Source of the DNA: Armatimonas rosea
GTDB lineage: Bacteria > Armatimonadota > Armatimonadia > Armatimonadales > Armatimonadaceae
Assembly: GCF_014202505.1 (NCBI RefSeq)
Contig: NZ_JACHGW010000001.1
Span: forward strand, 930,001-994,000
DNA: 64,000 nucleotides
Reading direction: 5' to 3'
Shown: piece after piece, positions 33,307 to 43,721 of the stretch
How positions within the stretch are numbered: the stretch's first letter is position 1
How the letters are laid out: every line of letters starts with the position of its first letter
Notes under the pieces: generated by a model
Told to the model about the DNA's origin: nothing
Database searches by the model: none
What the model saw: only the letters and a program-made list of their open reading frames with translations
Made by a program: the position numbers and the translations under genes

Positions 33307-33379
33307 TCTTCTGTAGCTCAGCTGGTAGAGCGCCGGTCTGTTAAACCGGATGTCGGGGGTTCGAGTCCCTCCGGGAGAG
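33307..33379 (+). tRNA. tRNA-Asn(GTT)
   Basis: Acceptor TCTTCTG/CGGGAGA (two G-T pairs), anticodon arm CCGGTCTGTTAAACCGG, T-arm with GGGTTCGAGTCCC, discriminator G. Complete and probably functional. Its first base directly follows the endonuclease stop codon. Confidence 0.95.
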
Positions 33380-33389
33380 TTTTGGGTTT

Positions 33390-33463
33390 GCCTTTGTAGC
33401 TCAATTGGATAGAGCAGTGGCCTACGAAGCCAACGGTTGCGGGTTCAACTCCTGCCAAAGGTG
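33390..33463 (+). tRNA. tRNA-Arg(ACG)
   Basis: Acceptor GCCTTTG/CAAAGGT, anticodon loop CTACGAA, T-arm GCGGGTTCAACTCCTGC. A34 would need TadA editing to inosine. Confidence 0.94.
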
Positions 33464-33488
33464 TTTAATTGCAAGTTTTGCAAGCTAA

Positions 33489-33569
33489 GGAAGGTGAATG
33501 TGCAAGGTGCACAGGCTGTCTTGAAAACAGCTCAGGCGAAAGCTGGGGGTTCGACTCCTCCGCCTTCCG
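33489..33569 (+). tRNA. tRNA-Ser(TGA)
   Basis: Acceptor GGAAGGT/GCCTTCC, anticodon stem GCTGT/ACAGC around CTTGAAA, class II variable arm, discriminator G as usual for serine. Confidence 0.93.
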
Positions 33570-33575
33570 TGTGAA

Positions 33576-33618
33576 CCCCGGCTCGCTGGGGCTCGCCACC
33601 CCTCGCAAGCGAAGGGTT
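33576..33618. repeat. 27-bp dispersed repeat with hairpins between two tRNA-Ser genes
   Basis: 33576-33602 (starting CCCCGGCTCGCTGGGG, ending CGCCACCCC) is identical, in reverse complement, to 58687-58713 inside the GH20 gene. It contains a hairpin CCCC..GGGG and is followed by a second hairpin CCCTCGC..GCGAAGGG (33600-33616). Confidence 0.85.
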
Positions 33619-33621
33619 TTG

Positions 33622-33713
33622 GGAGAGTAAACCTAGCAGGGGCTGGGACCTCGGTGCTAACGAGTGGGCGCAGGGCGAAAACTCTGCGTGCGGTTCGAGT
33701 CCGCTGCTCTCCG
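33622..33713 (+). tRNA. tRNA-Ser(GCT)
   Basis: Acceptor GGAGAGT/GCTCTCC, anticodon loop GTGCTAA, long variable arm (about 22 nt), discriminator G. Confidence 0.93.
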
Positions 33714-33736
33714 TTCCCCCCGGGAGGGGAGAATAT

Positions 33737-33809
33737 TCGTGGATGGTGTAATCGGCAACACGTCTGTTTCTGGAACAGAAAAGTCCTGGTTCGACTCCAG
33801 GTCCACGAG
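33737..33809 (+). tRNA. tRNA-Gln(CTG)
   Basis: Acceptor TCGTGGA/TCCACGA, anticodon stem TCTGT/ACAGA around TTCTGGA, T-arm CCTGGTTCGACTCCAGG. Confidence 0.95.
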
Positions 33810-33828
33810 CTTGGAAAACGGAAAATAG

Positions 33829-33902
33829 GCCCCTTTAGCCCAATTGGTAGAGGCGCATGGCTTAGGACCATGTCAGTGTGGGTTCGAATCCCATGGGGGG
33901 CA
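33829..33902 (+). tRNA. tRNA with Leu anticodon TAG but short variable loop
   Basis: Acceptor GCCCCTT/GGGGGGC, D-arm GCCC/GGC with loop AATTGGTAGA, anticodon stem CATGG/CCATG around CTTAGGA, G37, A73. The variable loop is only 5 nt (TCAGT), whereas bacterial tRNA-Leu normally has a class II arm. Length 74 nt. Anticodon and A73 point to leucine, but the amino acid is uncertain. Confidence 0.75.
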
Positions 33903-33972
33903 TCTACGCCCAATGAAATTAGGCGTTTGCAGTGCCACTGCAGACGCCGGGTTCAACCGGCGGTCTGGGATG
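33903..33972 (+). pseudogene. Degenerate tRNA-like sequence (Gly GCC-type anticodon arm)
   Basis: D-stem CGCC/GGCG, a perfect anticodon stem TTGCA/TGCAG around GTGCCAC (anticodon GCC), and a T-like arm GCCGG/CCGGC with a shortened loop. No acceptor stem can be paired. Likely a decayed tRNA or a structured tRNA remnant. Confidence 0.4.
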
Positions 33973-33973
33973 G

Positions 33974-34047
33974 TTGCAGGTGGTGTAATGGGCAACATGC
34001 CTGCCTTTGAAGCAGGAGATTTCCCGGTTCGAGGCCGGGCCTGCAAG
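33974..34047 (+). tRNA. tRNA-Gln(TTG)
   Basis: Acceptor TTGCAGG/CCTGCAA, anticodon stem CCTGC/GCAGG around CTTTGAA, T-arm CCCGGTTCGAGGCCGGG. Second glutamine isoacceptor in the array. Confidence 0.94.
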
Positions 34048-34073
34048 TCAAAAAAGAGAGAACGAAAGAGTTT

Positions 34074-34159
34074 GCCGGAGTGGTCGAGTGGTTCAAGACG
34101 GCAGCCTGCAAAGCTGCTGCGCCTTGTGCGTATCGCGGGTTCGAATCCCGCCTCCGGCT
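34074..34159 (+). tRNA. tRNA-Cys(GCA) with long variable arm
   Basis: Acceptor GCCGGAG/CTCCGGC, anticodon stem GCAGC/GCTGC around CTGCAAA, discriminator U73, which together with the GCA anticodon is the Cys identity set. The variable region is about 17 nt and can pair as TGCGC/GTGCG around CTT, giving an 86-nt class II shape instead of the usual class I form for tRNA-Cys. Confidence 0.85.
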
Positions 34160-34169
34160 TTTGGTTCGT

Positions 34170-34246
34170 GCCCCGGTTGCGTCCAATGGGTAGAGACACG
34201 CTGCTTAAGACAGTGAACGGTGTCGGTTCGAATCCGACTCGGGGCA
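34170..34246 (+). tRNA. tRNA with Leu anticodon TAA, short variable loop and irregular D-arm
   Basis: Acceptor GCCCCGG/TCGGGGC, anticodon stem CGCTG/CAGTG around CTTAAGA, T-arm GTCGG/CCGAC, A73. Variable loop about 6 nt. Four bases (TTGC) instead of two separate the acceptor from the D-stem. Leucine by anticodon, but the fold is unusual. Confidence 0.65.
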
Positions 34247-34251
34247 TTTTT

Positions 34252-34327
34252 CTCCCTGTACCCCAATTTGGTAGAGGGCGCACGTCGAGAGCGTGTGAAT
34301 GTGTCGGTTCGAGTCCGACCAGGGAGA
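34252..34327 (+). tRNA. tRNA with Leu anticodon GAG and short variable loop
   Basis: Acceptor CTCCCTG/CAGGGAG, TA at positions 8-9, D-arm CCC/GGG, anticodon stem GCACG/CGTGT around TCGAGAG, A73. Variable loop about 6 nt. With anticodon GAG, base 33 is C instead of U. Read as CGA (Ser) it would have U33 but a stem mismatch, so identity is uncertain. Confidence 0.65.
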
Positions 34328-34332
34328 CTTGT

Positions 34333-34406
34333 GGAGGGTGTGGCGAAGGGGTAAACGCGCCTGACTGTGGCTCAGGTAATCGCGGGTTCAAATCCCGTCA
34401 CTCTCC
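34333..34406 (+). tRNA. tRNA-His(GTG)
   Basis: Anticodon stem CCTGA/TCAGG around CTGTGGC. The acceptor has an extra G-1 pairing with C73, the histidine hallmark. T-arm GCGGGTTCAAATCCCGT. Last gene of the array. Confidence 0.94.
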
Positions 34407-34407
34407 C

Positions 34408-34497
34408 TGACGGGCATTGAAATACCCGTCTCCCCAAAAGAGCGTCCCGAGGACGCGCGAAGGCCCTATAGCTCTACGTGCGTCCTCGGGATGTTCC
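34408..34497. repeat. Palindromic repeat / likely bidirectional terminator after the tRNA array
   Basis: GACGGGCATTGAAATACCCG (34409-34428) and GAGCGTCCCGAGGACGCGC match the element at 6007-6060. The second block pairs with GCGTCCTCGGGATG (34480-34493) to make a large hairpin ending in TTCCTTGTTCTTT, a plausible terminator for the tRNA transcript before the convergent clpC-like gene. Confidence 0.75.
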
Positions 34498-34504
34498 TTG
34501 TTCT

Positions 34505-36904
<2,400 letters not shown>

Positions 36905-36928
36905 CTCATTGCCCCCATGCCGGGCAGT

Positions 36929-37252
36929 TTAGGACCCGGAGGTTGTGGCGGCCTTTTGTAGCCGCTCGACTTCTGCTTGCAGCTCCTCGATTTGCTCTAG
37001 AAGTCCGAGGATGACTTCGACTCCCGCTAAGTTGACCCCCATCTCCTGGGTGAGGCGCTGGATCTGGCGAACGCGGTCGATATCTTTCTCCGAGTAGAGG
37101 CGGTTCTTGCCGACGCGCTCGGGGGTGACCAGCCCCAAGCGCTCGTACATGCGGAGGGTCTGTGGGTGGATGGCGGGCTCTTCCGGCTTCTCGATCCGCA
37201 CGAGGCGCGCCGCGATCGAGATCGTGTAGAGCGGCTCGTCGGAGCGTCTCAC
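36929..37252 (-). CDS. hspR: Heat-shock repressor HspR (MerR family)
   Basis: 107 residues. MerR-type helix-turn-helix: [12 protein letters not shown], then [20 protein letters not shown] and [14 protein letters not shown], followed by a coiled coil ([16 protein letters not shown]). HspR represses dnaK-type operons by binding HAIR sites and uses DnaK as co-repressor. HAIR-like sites are present upstream of dnaK and dnaJ here. ATG overlaps the dnaJ stop (ATGA). Confidence 0.94.
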   Translation of the reverse strand: MRRSDEPLYTISIAARLVRIEKPEEPAIHPQTLRMYERLGLVTPERVGKNRLYSEKDIDRVRQIQRLTQEMGVNLAGVEVILGLLEQIEELQAEVERLQKAATTSGS

Positions 37253-38244
37253 GAGGCACCCCCCGCCAGCTCTGTCAGGAGTGTCCGCTCCCGCTCCGAC
37301 AGCACCTTGGGAACCGTGATCTTGATGCGGGCGTAGAGATCGCCGTGGCCGCCTTCTTTCAGCTTGGGCATGCCCTTGCCGGTGAGGCGGAGCTGCTGGC
37401 CGCTCTGGGTGCCGGCGGGGAGCTTGACCGTGAGGGTCTTGCCCTCGATCGTGGGGACCTTCATCTCGCCGCCCAGTGCCGCGGTGGTGTAGGGAACCGG
37501 GACATCGACAATCAGATCATCGCCCTTGCGCTCAAAGGTGCTGTGAGCCAGCAGGCGCACCGTGAGCAGGACATCGCCGCCGTTGACCCCTTGGCCCGCA
37601 AGACGAATCTTCTGCCCCTCGTTGACCCCGGCGGGAACCTTGACATCCACCCGGCGTAGCTCGGTGCTCCGCCCCCCACGGTCGAGGTCGTAGCGCCCCG
37701 TAGGCACCTGGATCGAGACTCCCTTGGTGCCGCCGTGGTAGATCTCCTCAAGGGTGAGACGAAGCTCGGACTCGAGGTCGCGGCTGGCAGGTTGCTGGGA
37801 GGCAAAGGGATCGCCTCCGCCAAAGTTGACGGTGCGGCCCCGCTGTCCCCCTGCACCCGGAGCGCCGCCCTGGCGGAACTGCTCCGCAAAGAGGGTGGAG
37901 AAGAGGTCGGAGAGGTCGCCGGGGAAGGCTCCGCCGAAGTCGACACGCTGCCCGCCGGGGAAGCCCCCTGCGCCAGGGCCGGGGCCACCACTGGGGAAGC
38001 CCCCTTGGGAGTAGGCCTTCCACTGCTCGCCGTACTGGTCGTACTTCTTGCGCTTCTCAGCATCGCCCAAGACCTCGTGGGCCTCGCTGATCTCCTTGAA
38101 CTTATCCTCTGCGCCTTTGTTGCCGGGGTTGACATCGGGGTGGTGCTTGCGGGCGAGCTTGCGGTAAGCGGCCTTGATCTCTTTCTCGGTCGCGGTCTTG
38201 GGGACGCCCAGTGTGGCGTAGTAGTCTTTATAGCTCGGTCCCAT
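37249..38244 (-). CDS. DnaJ-family co-chaperone lacking the zinc finger (CbpA type)
   Basis: 331 residues from ATG 38244 ([14 protein letters not shown]); TTG 38250 is an alternative. J domain with KHHPDVNPG (HPD motif), then a Gly/Phe-rich linker ([18 protein letters not shown]) and the two DnaJ C-terminal domains. No CxxCxGxG zinc-finger repeats, so it is class B / CbpA-like. Stimulates the ATPase of DnaK. First gene of the dnaJ-hspR-clpC operon. Confidence 0.94.
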   Translation of the reverse strand: MGPSYKDYYATLGVPKTATEKEIKAAYRKLARKHHPDVNPGNKGAEDKFKEISEAHEVLGDAEKRKKYDQYGEQWKAYSQGGFPSGGPGPGAGGFPGGQRVDFGGAFPGDLSDLFSTLFAEQFRQGGAPGAGGQRGRTVNFGGGDPFASQQPASRDLESELRLTLEEIYHGGTKGVSIQVPTGRYDLDRGGRSTELRRVDVKVPAGVNEGQKIRLAGQGVNGGDVLLTVRLLAHSTFERKGDDLIVDVPVPYTTAALGGEMKVPTIEGKTLTVKLPAGTQSGQQLRLTGKGMPKLKEGGHGDLYARIKITVPKVLSERERTLLTELAGGAS

Positions 38245-38254
38245 ACTCAATCCA

Positions 38255-38275
38255 CCTTAGTGCACTACTGTCAAG
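38255..38275 (-). promoter_or_regulatory. HAIR-like HspR operator upstream of dnaJ
   Basis: On the minus strand CTTGACA-N7-ACTAAGG, against the published HAIR consensus CTTGAGT-N7-ACTCAAG (5 of 7 in each half). TTGACA inside the left half is a possible -35 box, but a fitting -10 box would overlap the start codon region. Confidence 0.6.
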
Positions 38276-38324
38276 TGCGAGGCATTTTTTTGCCCCCCGC
38301 GCACCGCACGGGGGGCGTTGTCGG

Positions 38325-38777
38325 CTACGCCTCCGCCGTGACGGCGATCTTGCGCGGCTTGGTCTCCTCCGACTTGGGGAGCGTGATCTCTAAGATGCCG
38401 TCCCGGTAGGCGGCACTAACCTTGTCGTGCTGGATCGGGGTGGCGAGCGTGAAGCTGCGCTGGAAGCGGCCGTAGCTGCGCTCGACCCGCACGAAGTTGT
38501 CTTTCTGCTCTTCCTTCACCCGCTGGCGCTCGCCCCGGAGCGTGAGCGTGTCGCCGGTGAGCTCGATATCGAGCTCCTCAAGCTTCATACCAGGCAGCTC
38601 AACATGGAGCGTGATGGCGTCCTCGGTCTCCGCCACATCGACCGCGGGGCTCCACGGGCTGGGAGCGGGGGTGCTGGTCGCGGGCTGCCCAAAGGCGCGG
38701 GCGAACTCGGTGAAGGGGTCGAAGTAGAACAGCTTGTCCAGCGTGCGCGCTGGGTTGTCGTAGCGAACGATACTCAT
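38325..38777 (-). CDS. Small heat-shock protein Hsp20 / alpha-crystallin family
   Basis: 150 residues. Alpha-crystallin domain about 40-140 with ITLHVELPGMKLEELDIEL, FQRSFTLATPI and DGILEITLPKSEE (the closing strand before the IxI-like tail). ATP-independent holdase. Between the dnaJ operon and dnaK on the same strand; a half-HAIR ACTCAAA lies upstream at about 38796. Confidence 0.95.
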   Translation of the reverse strand: MSIVRYDNPARTLDKLFYFDPFTEFARAFGQPATSTPAPSPWSPAVDVAETEDAITLHVELPGMKLEELDIELTGDTLTLRGERQRVKEEQKDNFVRVERSYGRFQRSFTLATPIQHDKVSAAYRDGILEITLPKSEETKPRKIAVTAEA

Positions 38778-38852
38778 TTTATTTTTCTCCTTAACTCAAA
38801 CCAAACTGTGTTTTTTTGTGTGTGTGAGGTGATCTCTTTTTCTCTCCGCCTG

Positions 38853-40759
<1,907 letters not shown>

Positions 40760-40792
40760 TCAGTTCCTCTGAGAAGAATTATTGCCGTCGTG

Positions 40793-40822
40793 GTTATATC
40801 ACTTGAGTGTGTTGCTGTCAAG
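40793..40822 (-). promoter_or_regulatory. dnaK promoter overlapped by HAIR operator
   Basis: Minus strand: TTGACA (40821-40816), 17-nt spacer, TATAAC (40798-40793). CTTGACA-N7-ACTCAAG (40822-40802) matches HAIR with a perfect right half and covers the -35 box and spacer, so HspR binding should block RNA polymerase. Confidence 0.85.
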
Positions 40823-40904
40823 TATCTTCTGAGAACAAAGACGTAAATTCAAAAAGGAAAGTTCCCAAGGCCACGCGATATAATTTTGGCAAGGAGTGCC
40901 GACG

Positions 40905-41549
40905 ATGAGTGGACCTGTGCAACCAAAGGAAAAAGAGCTGGCCCCGCCGATCTTTCTCTTCGGCGAGTACGAGCTGCGTCTGCCCGCCGGCTTCGATCCC
41001 ACCGACCGTGACCAGTTTTTCAGAGTCTGCCAGGAGAACCGGCCGCTCGGCCTGGAGCGAAACCCTGAAGGGAGACTCTGTGTCACCATGCCCACCGGAG
41101 GCAGAACCGGAAATCGTAACTCGGAGCTGAACTATCAGCTCATGGCCTGGAACCGCCAGAGCCGCCTGGGCTATGTCTTTGACTCCAACACAGGCTTTGA
41201 GCTTCCCAACGGCGCAATGCGAGCGCCCGATGCGGCCTGGGTGAGCAAAGCCCGACTCGACGCTATCCCCGAGACGCAGCGCGAGAGGTTTCTCCCCGTC
41301 GCGCCTGAGTTTGTGATCGAGCTCCGCTCCGACAGCGACCGCCTCCCACCCCTAAAAACCAAGATGCAGGAGTACCTCACCGCAGGTGTCGCCCTCGCGC
41401 TTCTCCTCGACCCAAGCACGAAGAAAGTCTACGTCTACCGCCCCAACACCGACGTGAGCGAGCTAGACGACCCCGCAACCCTAGATTGCTCCCCCGAGCT
41501 TCCTGGTCTTGTCTTGGAGCTCGCCCCTATCTTCAACCCGGAGGTCTGA
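40905..41549 (+). CDS. Uma2-family (DUF820) putative endonuclease
   Basis: 214 residues from ATG 40905 (AAGGAG 8 nt upstream; a GTG at 40896 is less likely). PD-(D/E)XK-type core: NTGFELPNGAMRAPDAAWVS, APEFVIELRSDSD with E-x-R, then LKTKMQEYLTAGVALAL. Such genes are abundant in cyanobacteria, Chloroflexi and Armatimonadota; their role is poorly known. Divergent from dnaK, with TATAAT at 40879. Confidence 0.88.
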   Translation: MSGPVQPKEKELAPPIFLFGEYELRLPAGFDPTDRDQFFRVCQENRPLGLERNPEGRLCVTMPTGGRTGNRNSELNYQLMAWNRQSRLGYVFDSNTGFELPNGAMRAPDAAWVSKARLDAIPETQRERFLPVAPEFVIELRSDSDRLPPLKTKMQEYLTAGVALALLLDPSTKKVYVYRPNTDVSELDDPATLDCSPELPGLVLELAPIFNPEV

Positions 41550-41552
41550 GCC

Positions 41553-41753
41553 ATGTTTCACTACCGTAGCCAGGAGGAGTGGGAAGAGGTCGCCACGGTC
41601 TGCGGGGTGCTTGCGGTGCTCTTTGTGATCGGCTCACAGGTGGACGGCGCAAAGATGAGCGCCAAAGGAACCCCGTTTCTCTACACGTTCCCAACGGCTT
41701 TCTTTGGGCTCTGCGCCTTGGGGAGCTGGCTCTACTCCCGCCGCTTGCCCTAG
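41553..41753 (+). CDS. Small membrane protein, 66 residues
   Basis: Two hydrophobic segments (about 15-32 and 43-60) around a short polar loop. Good ribosome site GGAGG 8 nt before ATG, and only 3 nt after the Uma2 stop, so co-transcribed. Overlaps the convergent importer gene by 4 nt. Family unknown. Confidence 0.6.
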   Translation: MFHYRSQEEWEEVATVCGVLAVLFVIGSQVDGAKMSAKGTPFLYTFPTAFFGLCALGSWLYSRRLP

Positions 41754-42619
41754 CCTTGCTCGAAGGGCTCGCCGAGGTGGGCGGGGGGCTTGACCTTGGC
41801 ACCCCGAATGGCGAGGGCCAGAAGCGTCAGGACATACGGGAGGGCCAAGAAGATCGGGTAGGGGATATGAAGCTTGCCGTCGGCTTGGAGCCGCGTCTGC
41901 CAGACATCGGCGGCGGCGAAGAGCAGCGCGGCCGTGAGGACACCCAAGGGATTCCAGCGCCCAAAGACCACGACCGCCAGCGCGATAAAGCCGCGCCCAC
42001 TGGTCATCTCCTCGGTAAACGTGTTGCCGATCCCAATCGAGAGCGCCGCCCCGCCAATACCGCAGAGTGCGCCGGTCGCCAAGATCGTGACGGTGCGTAG
42101 GCGGTTGACAAAGACTCCCGCCGCCGCCACTGCCTGGGGCTTCTCGCCCGCCGAGCGCACCATCACTCCGAGCCGAGTGCGGTAGAGGAGCCACTGCGCG
42201 AGAGGAATCAGGAGAAGGCCAAGCAGGGTGACCCCGTGTATCGCGGTAGAGCCATCGCCAAAGAGCACAGGGAGCGTCTTGACCTCGCCGGTGCTCTTGA
42301 TCGCCCGGTAGAAGACTCCCGTCCCGCCCAGCGCCAGGAAGTTGATGGTCGTGCCCACGATCACCTGGTCGCGCTTCATCCCAATGGCAAAGACCGCAAA
42401 GACTCCCGCCAGCGCCGCCGCGACCAGCGCTGCCACCAAGACCCCGAGGTAGGGCTGGCCCGTCGCTGCCGAGACCAGCACCGCCACGAGCGCCCCCACG
42501 AGGAGCAGGCCCTCTAGCCCGATATTGACCACACCCGCCCGCTCAGCGAAGACGGCACCCAGTGCCGCGAGAAGAACCGGTGTCGCGAAGGTGAGGGTCT
42601 GGAGGAGAAAGGGGATCAT
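41750..42619 (-). CDS. BMP-type nucleoside/purine ABC importer, permease 2
   Basis: 289 residues, about eight to ten helices. ERAGVVNIGLEGLLLVGALV is the permease signature of the branched-chain/simple-sugar family (NupQ/YufQ type). Last gene of the importer operon. A 118-bp gap carrying a palindromic repeat separates it from the upstream permease gene, unlike the tightly overlapped other genes. Confidence 0.9.
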   Translation of the reverse strand: MIPFLLQTLTFATPVLLAALGAVFAERAGVVNIGLEGLLLVGALVAVLVSAATGQPYLGVLVAALVAAALAGVFAVFAIGMKRDQVIVGTTINFLALGGTGVFYRAIKSTGEVKTLPVLFGDGSTAIHGVTLLGLLLIPLAQWLLYRTRLGVMVRSAGEKPQAVAAAGVFVNRLRTVTILATGALCGIGGAALSIGIGNTFTEEMTSGRGFIALAVVVFGRWNPLGVLTAALLFAAADVWQTRLQADGKLHIPYPIFLALPYVLTLLALAIRGAKVKPPAHLGEPFEQG

Positions 42620-42623
42620 GTTC

Positions 42624-42727
42624 GCCCCCTAACCCCACCACCCTCGCTTCGCGGGGTACCCGGGCGGGGGGACAAAGCCGAATCGGATTCCTTGTTTTCC
42701 CCCCGCCGGGCGGGGGGTAGGGGGTGG
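42624..42727. repeat. CCCCCTAACCCC-type palindromic element inside the importer operon
   Basis: Outer arms GCCCCCTAACCCCACC and GGGGGTAGGGGGTGGG. Inner blocks GGGGGGACAAAG..TTCCTTGTTTTCCCCCC parallel the element at 38853-38930 (GGGGGGAATACAAGG..TTCCTTATTGTCCCCCC). Sits between the two permease genes. Confidence 0.8.
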
Positions 42728-42737
42728 GTGGTTCGGC

Positions 42738-43721
42738 TCACTTCCCACGCTCCTTTAGCCAGCTATAGGCCAGCACGGTAAAGAGGGTGACCGCTTGGAG
42801 CACCTGGATCACGACTGATGAGACCCCGGCGCTTTGGACCTCGGTGGCACCGGCGGTGAGGGCACCGAAGAACAGCGCAGTGACGATGGTCCAGAGTGGG
42901 GATAAGTTGGCCAGCAGGGCAACCGCGATGGCGGTGTAGCCGTAGCCCTTGGAGTACGGGTCGGCGAGGAAGTAGGTGACCCCGCAGATCTGGATCGCGC
43001 CCGCCAGGCCCGAGAGCGCGCCCGAGAGCAGAAAAGTGAGCCAGGTGGTCTTGGCCACGGAGATTCCCGCTGCCGCTGCCGCCTCCGCCCCCGCCCCGAC
43101 CGCACGCAGCGCAAACCCCGAGGCGGTCTTGGCAAGGTAGGCCCAGGCCACGACTGCGAGCACGAGCGCTAAGAGAAAACCCTGGTGGAGCTGTGTCCCC
43201 GGCCAAAGAAAGGCGAGCCGCCCCGGGATCGCGAGCTTGTCGGACTGGGGGTACTGCTTGACCGCCTCTTGCAAGGGGCCACGCACCATCCAGGCGACCA
43301 GCTGGATGGCGACAAAGTTGAGCAGGAGGGTCGAGAGCACCTCTTGGACCCCACGCCAGAGCTTGAGCGCCGCCGCCAGCCCCGCCCAGAGCGCCCCGCC
43401 CAGAGCGCCGGCTGCAAGCGCGACAGGCAGGAGGAGGGGCGCAGGGAGCTTCTGTGTCCCCGCCCAGATCGCAAAGACCGCCCCGAGCAGGAACTGCCCC
43501 TCGGCCCCGATATTAAACAGCTTGCCCTTAAACGCCAGCCCGACCCCAAGCCCGGTGAGCAGGAGCGGCGTGGTCTGGAGGAGCGTGTTGGCGAGGCTAT
43601 CTTTGGAGCCAAACGCCCCGCGTGCCAGCGCCGCCGCCACGGCAAGGGGGGAGGCTTTGGCGGCTAAGATGACAGCGGCTAAGAGTAGCAAGCCCCCGAA
43701 GATACATGCAATGAGCTTCAC
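42738..43721 (-). CDS. BMP-type nucleoside/purine ABC importer, permease 1
   Basis: 327 residues, multiple helices, GLGVGLAFKGKLFNIGAEGQ is the family signature (NupP/YufP type). Its ATG overlaps the ATPase stop by 4 nt. Forms a heterodimeric channel with the other permease. Confidence 0.92.
   Translation of the reverse strand: MKLIACIFGGLLLLAAVILAAKASPLAVAAALARGAFGSKDSLANTLLQTTPLLLTGLGVGLAFKGKLFNIGAEGQFLLGAVFAIWAGTQKLPAPLLLPVALAAGALGGALWAGLAAALKLWRGVQEVLSTLLLNFVAIQLVAWMVRGPLQEAVKQYPQSDKLAIPGRLAFLWPGTQLHQGFLLALVLAVVAWAYLAKTASGFALRAVGAGAEAAAAAGISVAKTTWLTFLLSGALSGLAGAIQICGVTYFLADPYSKGYGYTAIAVALLANLSPLWTIVTALFFGALTAGATEVQSAGVSSVVIQVLQAVTLFTVLAYSWLKERGK

Larger units (their letters stand above)
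32852..33330 (+). mobile_element. Minimal tRNA-Asn-targeted endonuclease element with 5' tRNA direct repeats
   Basis: An AT-rich 431-bp insert (32876-33306) lies between a 24-nt 5' tRNA fragment and a complete tRNA-Asn whose first 24 nt repeat that fragment. The insert contains only a promoter and one PD-(D/E)XK nuclease gene. No intron core, integrase or second ORF is visible. The simplest reading is insertion within the tRNA D-arm region by a unit carrying its own copy of the tRNA 5' part, so the target gene is restored. Confidence 0.7.

Noticed and set aside
32852-33379. Group I intron interrupting a tRNA
   Set aside because: The downstream tRNA-Asn is complete, the insertion point is in the D-arm region and not the anticodon loop, and no intron core pairing was found around the ORF.
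34252-34327. tRNA-Ser(CGA) reading of the GAG tRNA
   Set aside because: It restores U33 but breaks the anticodon stem, lacks a class II arm, and A73 is atypical for serine; kept as uncertain Leu.
33485-34410. Open frames of 70-190 codons across the tRNA array on both strands
   Set aside because: They run through conserved tRNA genes and have no protein-like features.
38276-38324. Intrinsic terminator after hsp20
   Set aside because: The hairpin CGCCCCCCGTGC..GCGGGGGGC is followed by A residues on the transcribed strand, not a U-tract.
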